Assembly (NCBI GenBank): GCA_000231825.2
Contig: JH720320.1
Location: 252,019 to 316,018 of the forward strand
DNA from: Tetrahymena elliotti 4EA
Taxonomy: Eukaryota > Ciliophora > Oligohymenophorea > Hymenostomatida > Tetrahymenidae
DNA: 64,000 bases
Direction: 5' to 3'
The stretch's first letter is position 1; the number at the start of each line of letters is the position of its first letter. Positions 55,554-64,000 of the stretch are shown in pieces. A program made the translations under genes and the position numbers. A model generated the notes under the pieces. It saw only the letters and a program-made list of their open reading frames with translations. It was not told where the DNA came from and searched no databases.

Positions 55554-58500
55554 ATGGATTAATTAGCATTGGAAAATTTTAGTGGTAATTATTAAATTTA
55601 TGATAAAAAGTAAGTATTCTTAACTTCCTTAAACAAAATATATTTCAAATATTATATTTTAATATAAATATTATACTTATTGCTATTTAATTTTGTAAGG
55701 TTTTGCTTTTATCAATCCTAAAGTAGCAGTAGCTGTATATTTCATAATTAGAAAATTATTTTACTAAATTTCTTTGTCTTAAAAAAGCATGAGTTAACAG
55801 CCTTTGTAGAATGTATTTTTACAGAAATTGTTTTTTTATAATGAATAAATATTTTGAATCTTATTATTTTAGTCGGAGAATAAACAAAAGTCCATTTTAG
55901 AAGATTCATTGAAAGTAATACAAGATAGAGCTAAAAAGCAGGATATTTCAGCAGAAAAATAATAGGAAAATGATTTCCAATAGGTTGCTGATAAAAATAT
56001 TGATTCAAAAAATCAAATTTAATTAGGAAATAATACCATCTAATATGAAAATTCAGATAATTAGAAATAAAAGTTAAGAGTTAATGCAGTACATTCAGTT
56101 CACTAAAATACAAATCAGTCTACAAATTTAAGTAGCCAAAAAAGTCAAAACTTATTATAAATTGAGCAAGGAGAAAATAAGAGTAAAAGCCTCTTAGATA
56201 GCCAGAACGAATTTAAAAAATAAGAATAAAGTAGTGAAGGTTCATAAATAAAAATCTTACCTAGTCCTTTAAGTTATTAAAAGAGAAGTGAATCTAATAG
56301 GTATATTTAAGAAAGTCAATTAAATAGTAAAGGCAGCAAAATTATATCAGAAAAAGATAAATAATTCGATTTTAGTATGGCTAAGGGTAACTCTTCAATA
56401 TAGCATGAAAACTATATTGGAGTTGAAAACCTTTAGAATAAAGATTTTAAAGAAAAAAGAATAATATCACATATTGTAAATGACTAAGAGAAGAGTTAAA
56501 ATTAGTATTAAATGTCAAATGAATATGATATCATTAGTAATCAGAATAGTAATTAATATATTGTCACAGATTCATAAGATAATAATTTATATAATAATGT
56601 TGGCTCAGTTAAATAGAGTGGTACTAATTTCTTCACACCTGTTAAGACTGATTAAAAAAAATACAAACCATAATAAAAGCTTTCATAAAAAGATGATAAA
56701 ATAGCTTATTAAAACGATTTGATTAGATAAAATTAAAGCTTAGGTGTAATAATAAATTAATCTTCACCTAAATAAGAAAAAAATAAATAAATATATAAGT
56801 CTTCAAGTAATGATTAACATCAGCACTTTAGGGTAAAATATAATTGATCATTTTCTCAGAAGATAATTGTCATAATTTTATTAAAAGATGGATGGAAACT
56901 ATTATCAAAGTATCAGCCCAGAAGATAATAATAATTCAAAGGTTAATTGATTTTCTTGTTTAAAATATGTATTTGAGAGAAATAAAAATAATTTTATGTT
57001 TATATAATATAAAGTACTCCAAAAACTAATTTGTAATAGGAAAGTAGCAGAGTAGTAAATTGTCAGGCTAAATTCATATGAAAAAAAGAAATGGTTAAGA
57101 TGATATTTAGAATAATAAAAGTAGTATAGATCATAGCAGAAATAACTAGAGATCCAACTCAGCTAAAAAACAGATATTTACTAAGAGCTACTACGATGAT
57201 GAGAGTCATAAAAAATTTATTTTATAGAAAATGAAAGAAAGGAAAGAGCTGCAAAAGAAAAGAGAAAAGTAGTACTTAGAATAACAAGAACAACTTAAAA
57301 AGTTATAAATTGAAGAACTTGAAGAACAAAATAAAAAAAAAGAATAAATGATCTTGCAAAGGGCTATTATGGTATAAGAGAGAATGAAAAAAAGTAAATA
57401 GTATAGAGAAAGTTAGGAAGCAAATAAATCATCAAGTAGAGAATATTCTCCCATTTTGTAGAAACCATTATATATTGAATTGTAGGAGAAATTCTAATAA
57501 AACTAATTGAAAGAAATTGAAGAAAGAAAGAAAATACTGGAAACAGAAAAAGCTAAAAAATAAAATTATAAGTTAGAAGATATAATCAAACACCAAAAAG
57601 AACTTAGTTAAATCATCAGTGAAAGATAAAACTCATAACAAAGTAATTCACTATTTTTTATATTTATTAACAAAGTATTAAAAAAATAAAAATAATTTAA
57701 ATAAATGATAAATCACTAATATAATTTTCTAATAAATGAAATTATTTCTATCAGATATCTGGAATATTATTAGATAAAGGTCAATAAATGTGTTATTTTG
57801 TTGTCTATGAAAACATAACCAAAAAGTTAATGTATTCTTCCAATACCTTTGAAATGATTCAATTATTTTTTAAAAACTTAATTTCATAAAAATAACAAAA
57901 AATTAATCTATTCTTCCGTTCTATCTTTGAAATAATTAAATTATTTTTTAAAAACTTAATTTCATAAAATTTTATCTGATTTTTTTAAATGAAAATGAAT
58001 TTCTTCTTTTTTATTTTAGAAAAGAGTTAACAATAAGAATGGCATTATGAAAGACCAAAGTATTAATCTAAGCTTTTATAAATTTGCGAATAAGAGAAGA
58101 ATGAAAAATACAAGCAATAGTAGGAAAAATTAATTATGAGAAAGCTAAAGGAGGAAAGAAGACACTAATTTGGATAGCAAGTAAGGGTAGATAGCTAAAA
58201 TAAGAATAATGCTAAGTATAGAAATTAAACAATAAATAATGATAGTTAAAATGGGAATATGGAAAATGATACAATAGAGGCTCATTTTTTAAGTGAAAGT
58301 AAATATGAGTAAGAAAATAGTTCTAAAAAAATGGGGAGAGAAGAAAGTTTGATAGAAATAAAAGATGATAAATTAAACAAAAGAGAATAAAAAAATAGAA
58401 GATAACCTTATTATTAATATTAGAATAGTGATCAAAAAAGCATAAATAGCTTGAATTAGAATAGTGTGAATAATATAAATGATTTTAATTAAGAACTAAC

Positions 58501-59434
58501 AGACAACTAAGTACTAAATAAAATATCGAATTCTTAGCATAATCTTTACCATCTAAGTAATAGATTTAGAGGAAGTAAATATATATAAAGATAGTATACA
58601 GCTGATCAACTTCTGCAATCTTATGATGAGAAATAAATCTTTTAAAATAATTATTAAAACCAAAGTAAAAAAAATTAAAAAATAAATCCAATTTAAAATT
58701 ATAATTATCCAAAGGAAAGATCGTTTGAGAGAAATAATTTAATGAATGAGATTTCTATCTAAAATCTTCCAAATGTAAAAAATAATTCTAATAATTTGAA
58801 TGGAGAATATACTCCAGCAAGAAAATAAAAAAATCCTCCAAAAAAAATATATTCAGCCAAAGATAGGCTAAATAGTGTTTTAAGTAGTAACTAGAGTTTT
58901 AATAACCCAAGATAATATTCTTAGAGTAAGCATGAAAAAACTAATGACTCGAAAAGTACTTCAGAAATATACTATGACTTAATCAAGCTTCATGATTAAA
59001 ATTTATCATAGAAATTGAATAATAAAAGTAAAAGTGTTCATGAAAGAGTCTAGGATGTCAAAGTTGAAACTTAAAAAATGGAGGAAATTGCTAATAAGTA
59101 ATAAAAATTGCTTAAAGTTTCTTCTAATGAAGAAATTGATAGAGTATTCATATCAGATATATATATCAAATCAATCAAGGCCAAATTAGCTGTTTTAGAT
59201 GAAATTGTACCATTTTATAAAAATAATAGTAACCACTAGAGATCTTAGCAAGAAGAAGAAATTTAAAAACAAGAAAATAGTAATTAAAATATTAACTAAA
59301 AGCCTTAATAATCAGATAAAGAATTAGCTTCTCTGTAAACTCAATTTAGCTCAAATTTAAATAGGAAAGGTAGTATAAAAAAGCTAAGATTTGTTGAAGA
59401 GCCTTAAATAGAAGAAAAAAAGAAAAACTAATGA
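55554..59434 (+). CDS. Unrecognised Gln/Asn-rich coiled-coil protein (1,072 aa)
   Basis: Exons 55554-55609, 55700-55805, 55873-56832, 56888-56941, 57015-57642 and 58020-59434 join in phase to 1,073 codons ending at TGA 59432-59434. Residues ~55-370 are low-complexity Gln/Asn/Ser/Lys. A long charged coiled coil lies near residues 440-640 (KMKERKELQKKREKQYLEQ, EERKKILETEKAKKQ) and continues across the last splice (CEQEKNEKYKQQQEKLIMRK). The C-terminal third is Asn/Ser-rich with short conserved-looking pieces (TPARKQKNPPKKIYSAKDR; RVFISDIYIKSIKAKLAVLD). No catalytic or membrane motif is seen. Long coiled coils of this kind are common in ciliate cytoskeletal and basal-body proteins, but nothing here proves it. 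The first two small exons are the least certain. Confidence 0.7.
57821..57969. repeat. Imperfect tandem duplication of ~75 bp inside an intron
   Basis: In the intron 57643-58019, copy 1 (about 57821-57891) and copy 2 (about 57896-57969) share ttaatstattcttcc, then tttgaaat, then attattttttaaaaacttaa and tttcataaaa. Spacing is about 77 bp, and differences lie mainly in the first half. It appears to be a recent local duplication. Confidence 0.75.
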
Positions 59435-60726
59435 ATAATTAAACAGAAGCAACTTTAAAATTTTCAAAAACCACATATTTGTAAAGATTAATTGAAATTT
59501 CTTATTAACAAAAATAAATGATTATTTAATATTTGATGTAAATACCATTTAAGAAAATAAAAATCTTTTTAAATTTAATTATATTATCATAATAAATTAT
59601 TTATTTTTCTGTCTTATTAAATACTCTATTTCCTCTTTAGAATCAAGATTATTTTAACTTTAGAACTATCTAAAGCAAATATTATGTTGCTTTATTTTTT
59701 AAAAGTCCAAACTTGATTTTATAAACTTGCAGTTTAAATATTTTATTAATATGGGTAGGAGGTATTGATCTATTTTTTCAAAAAAAATTAATTTAATATT
59801 TAGCATCTTTAACAAATTAATAATTATTTTATTTTGAATAATTAGATAAATTTGATAGTGAAGCAATTAAAAAATCCCCTTTAAATTTATTTTAAGTTGA
59901 ATCTAAGCATAAACACTATTTCTTTATTTTTAAAAATCCAGTTTGGTGATATAATACATCGCAAAATAAAATTGTATATTAGTATGGATATGAAGTATCT
60001 ATTAATTTAATCAAAAAATACTATTCGATAAAATAGATTTCCTGAATAAAGGTATCCTTGAAAGATAATTATTACACAAACTGTTTTAGATCATAATTAA
60101 GTTTAAATTGAAAATATTTTATCTATTTTTTCAAAAAAGATAAATTTTACTTCAAATTTTTGATGAATTAACAAATATTTTATATTGGAATAACTTCATA
60201 AATTTTATGGATAAGTAATCAACTCGTGAATGATATTTTAATCTCGTTTTATTTAATTGATTTTTTCTGTTAATTAACTATAATATTTAAGTCTTTTATA
60301 AATTTTATTGTTATAATTATTTATTTAATATTGGAAAAAAAGTTGAAATGTAATACTTTTTATTTATTTTAAAAATAAAAATAAAATTTACGTTAACGCA
60401 GAAGACAGGGTGTATTATTTTAGCATGTCAGAAAATTAAAGGTTTCTTTATTTAGCCCCAGTCTATAAAAATTTTATAAAATTTGGAGTTTACAAAGTAG
60501 AGCACTGAGTTAGCTTAGATTTTAGTGTTGATTATTAAGCAAAATAATAAAAGAACAAGAAATTCTTAATTGGGAAATAAGACTATTATTTGTTAATTCT
60601 TAACAAATTATGATGAGATAGATAATAAATAAATTACTTTTTATTTTATTAATTACTCAAAAAAATTTGAATATAAATTAAAATTAATTTGAGATAGTCA
60701 TATTTTAACTATCATTATATAAGTAA
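59435..60726. other. Intergenic region with a less AT-rich island
   Basis: AT-rich throughout except about 60390-60530, where base composition is more mixed (acgttaacgcagaagacagg; agccccagtc; tagagcactgagttagc). No coding frame covers that island. Confidence 0.45.
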
Positions 60727-63318
60727 ATGAATGGAGAAGGATAGCTGAATTTTATCTCTAGCTTTTAATAGATTGAATAAAAAGAAAGAATCGATTTCAA
60801 TTTTGGTATTTTTAAAATAAAATTTTATTACTAATAAAATATTCTCTTACTTTTCATTGAAAATTTGTGTTCTTTCCTTTTGTTAAAAAGGAGATTTGAG
60901 ACTTAATCCTACTTACTTAACCTTTTTAAGCAAAAAAAACTACTTTTATTTTTTAAGTAGCATACTTTTACCAACTAAAATTGCTTATTTAACTCAAGCA
61001 AATACTTTGAATTTAATCATATTTGAATAAATTATAGATCCCTTAATAGATGATTAGGAGAAAGTTGATGCAGAACTGAATAATAGTGTTTTTACTTTTG
61101 CTTAATAGCACAATAGTATGATTGATGATTAGCTTTGTCTTGGATAAAATATTAATTAACAATCTTCTTCTTAAAATTCTACTTTTCCTTCTAAGGTGCT
61201 ACTTGATGCTAACTAAAATCCTTAAACCTACGAAACATGTAATAATTGTAATAGATAGTTCTTTTAGGGTCGCCTTAATCTTCATTAAAAATCTTGCAAA
61301 CCTCAGAATCCATTAAAGCCTTTAAACATGCTGAAAATCAACAATATTTTAAGTAATTTAAATGACCAAAATAGTCAAGGTGGCTAAAATGTAAAATTTA
61401 AAAATTCAATTTATATAAATTTAACAAATAAATCAAGTTCAAATTTGAGATTTCATTGGAATAAAATGTTCTCTTGTTTATGAAATTTTTCCATTTTTTT
61501 AGTTTTTTTAAGCCTAATAATTTTGATATAATTTTCCAAATCTAAAAAGTATGGAAAGAAAAAGAGATTTGAGTAGAGAGAAGTATTGAGCTCTAGAATA
61601 AGTGCAACACCTACAACAGCAGGAAGTGTAGAAGTAATTCATTCAAAAATACATATATAAAAATAATTTCAGATTGAATTTATAGTAGATAATTAATAAG
61701 TAATACTTACTATTAATAACGACCCAAATTATTTGCATTTAATATCACAAAATAATTATACTATTTAAAATAAATAAAAAACTCATAGAATTTTAATTTT
61801 CAACTATCTACATATAATGTATCTCATGATCTTAATAAAATTCAATAGTAATAGAAATCTGTTAATAATTAAATTGATGTGAAATTCTTACAATCAGAAG
61901 AATAAGTAAATGTAAACCAAACTATTCCAAAATGGAAGATCGAACACTAAAGCTTACTTCTAAGTATTAAGCCTGCTTAAATAAATGTAATCCAATATTT
62001 CTTATTTAGATTTTTTTAAATTTAATATATCAAATTATTAGGCCTCAGATTTTATTTACCAGCAGTATGTATAGTGTGAATATTGCCTGAGGAAATTCAA
62101 ACCATGTAAAATAATATTTTGAAATATTAAAATGTATCTTTTAATCAATAAATATAATAAAATATAGAAGTAGCTTAGTAGCATATACCTAATTGTAAGA
62201 ATATTTTTAATCGCCCAAAGCCACCTAAAAAGCAGTAAGAAAAAGAGAATGAAGGTAAAAAGTAGCTTGAAAGAATTTCAAACAAGCTTAAAATAAGAAT
62301 GGAATCAACAGAAAAAGAAGAATAAAATAAAAATTTATTTTATTAAAATAGTGATAAATTAACTACAAAGGAAAAATTGTTTTAAATAAATGATTCGTTT
62401 GATAAATCTATCTCATAAATCAAAGAAATAGAAATTTTCTAAATAAACCCATAAAATTTATCTAAAAAATAACCAAATTAAAAATATCCCTCAAAAATTA
62501 AACTAAAACATATTGATAGAAAGCTATCTTTTTTCGATTAATCACTCAGCAGCTATTCTCTTTACAATGATTCAGAGAAAATTAATCTCTAAAACCAAAG
62601 TTTGAAGGCATTGAATAATGTAGAAATTTTAGAATTAAACAGAAATAAATCGGTTTGTAACTAGATATATGATGTTTCTTTGTTTGGCTGTGATCACTTA
62701 GAATCTAATGAATCACAAAACAAGGTTTTAAATCACTCTTCATCATCCTCAACACAGCTTCCATCTATTTAAGATAAAAGAAATATTAATAAATCTACTT
62801 AACTATAAGGTAAATAAAATATTTTAGTAAGAAAAAAACTCAACTTTATTAATAAAGAAATAAAGGAAAATTAAGGAGGATGTTTAAGTTATGAGAATGT
62901 AATTAATAGAAGTAAAAACTATTCTTAAGTTTCTTGTCCTTACTGCGAAAGAATTTTTTCCAAAAATGCTGCTCCTCGTCACATACCAATTTGTAAAAAT
63001 ATTTTAAATAAGCCTGCTCATCCATTAAAAAAGTAAAATAAAAATCTACTCATAAAATAAAATTAAAATAATTTAATATAAAATAGGTCTTCTTCTAGCT
63101 AATTATAAACTCTAATAAAGCAAAACTCTTCCTATGGAAAAATTTACAATATCAATTTCGAACCTAAAGAAAAGAGTAAATCTAACAACTCAATATCAGA
63201 ATAGTTATCTTCACCTTTGCTCTAAAATCAATCAATCAACTGCTTTTGTACTTAGTGTGGCAGTTAACTTTTTTATAGCTTCAAATATTGTAGTAGCTGC
63301 GGGAAAAAAAGATCTTGA
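60727..63318 (+). CDS. Triple C2HC zinc-finger protein (ZC2HC1-like) with C-terminal zinc ribbon
   Basis: Exons 60727-60805, 61038-61390, 61550-61633, 61673-61699 (27 nt), 61789-61986, 62042-62105 and 62168-63318 join in phase to 652 codons. Three C2HC fingers of the type seen in ZC2HC1/FAM164 proteins are present: CNNCNRQFFQGRLNLHQKSC (~94-113), CEYCLRKFKP then QVAQQHIPNC (~259-278, split by an intron and including a TAA-encoded Gln), and CPYCERIFSKNAAPRHIPIC (~525-544). The HIPxC ending is the hallmark. A C-terminal CxxC...CxxC ribbon (CTQCG...CSSCG, ~629-647) follows. Between fingers 2 and 3 lie ~240 low-complexity residues. ZC2HC1 proteins are poorly characterised. The fingers could bind protein or nucleic acid. 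Confidence 0.85.
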
Positions 63319-64000
63319 TTAGAAAAATAGAATCATAAATAGTTTATTTTAAATTAAATTTTTTACTGAATACTAAGTATTATTTTATAATCAAAAAATG
63401 TGCTCCTACTTATTTATTTTATAGTAATTCTTTACTTTAGTTGAAACACATTTGAACTTTGTTACAGAATTAATTTATTAATTTTATTCTATTTCTATCT
63501 ATCAAATATCTTTGACAAAGATGCAAATTTTTTGATTAAATCTAATTATTTTCATATAAAAATTACAAATAAAGATTTTTATTTCCAAACTAATTCTAAA
63601 AAATTAAAAAATGAAGAATTTTAAAAGTGATTCGTTAAAAAATAAATATATTGTTTTATAAAATTGAAAAGTGATTACCTTTAATTTGCTTTTTTATATA
63701 TAAATATTTTTCTTAAGAGCAAGGAAGAGGTGAGTGGGTTTTGTTATCAAAATTAATTTGAATTGCTAGTTTCGAAATATTTTTTTTGTGTTGAGTAAAA
63801 ATTGATTTTTATAATTTACAAGTTAAATTAATATCAATAAAAAAAATAAGTAGGGAATTAAATTCAATTTATTTAAGAAATACATTCATTTAAAAAGCTT
63901 CATTTAAATAAAAAAAATATTTCATCAAAAATTTAATTTAAAAAAAATCTGGGGTAAAAAGTTAAATATTTTAAATCATCTTTTTAATTGAAAGTATATA
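63319..64000. other. Intergenic region at the right edge
   Basis: AT-rich 3' flank. No telomeric repeat and no coding frame recognised. Confidence 0.5.

Overview
The window looks like nuclear DNA of a ciliate close to Tetrahymena. Long reading frames run through many TAA and TAG codons at places where glutamine is expected, and every frame ends at TGA. DNA between genes is extremely AT-rich, and introns are short, AT-rich and GT...AG. No tRNA, rRNA, CRISPR array or bacterial-type operon was seen. Reading TAA/TAG as Gln and checking the phase of every splice junction turns a track of small broken ORFs into about 17 complete or partial multi-exon genes. No database search was possible, so all names rest on recognised motifs.

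Left part (1-20.7 kb): the 3' part of an ABCG-type half transporter (+), then three decaying tandem copies of its tail; an unrecognised 296-aa protein (-); an ALKBH1-type dioxygenase (+); a giant leucine-rich-repeat protein of about 2,322 aa on the minus strand (5.7-13.4 kb); a synaptojanin-like enzyme with Sac and inositol 5-phosphatase domains (+); and a small four-cysteine protein (-).

Middle (21.6-44.2 kb): a 1,263-aa low-complexity coiled-coil protein, a CAMK/SNF1-type protein kinase, a 3.1-kb gene-free stretch holding a near-perfect 64-bp fold-back element, an indoleamine 2,3-dioxygenase, a trimethylguanosine-synthase-like methyltransferase on the minus strand with an altered active-site motif, and an NDR-family kinase with a very long Gln/Asn-rich tail.

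Right part (46.6-63.3 kb): the SEC61 alpha translocon subunit, an F-box protein, two unrecognised proteins (599 and 1,072 aa) and a protein with three C2HC zinc fingers plus a zinc ribbon. All are on the plus strand.

The genes do not form a pathway. They cover lipid signalling, protein kinases, protein translocation, RNA cap modification, nucleic-acid demethylation and tryptophan oxidation, as expected of an ordinary gene-rich ciliate segment. The most unusual structures are the tandem decayed copies of the transporter tail, the fold-back element, the altered TGS1-like active site and the giant LRR protein with an uncharacterised conserved C-terminal half.
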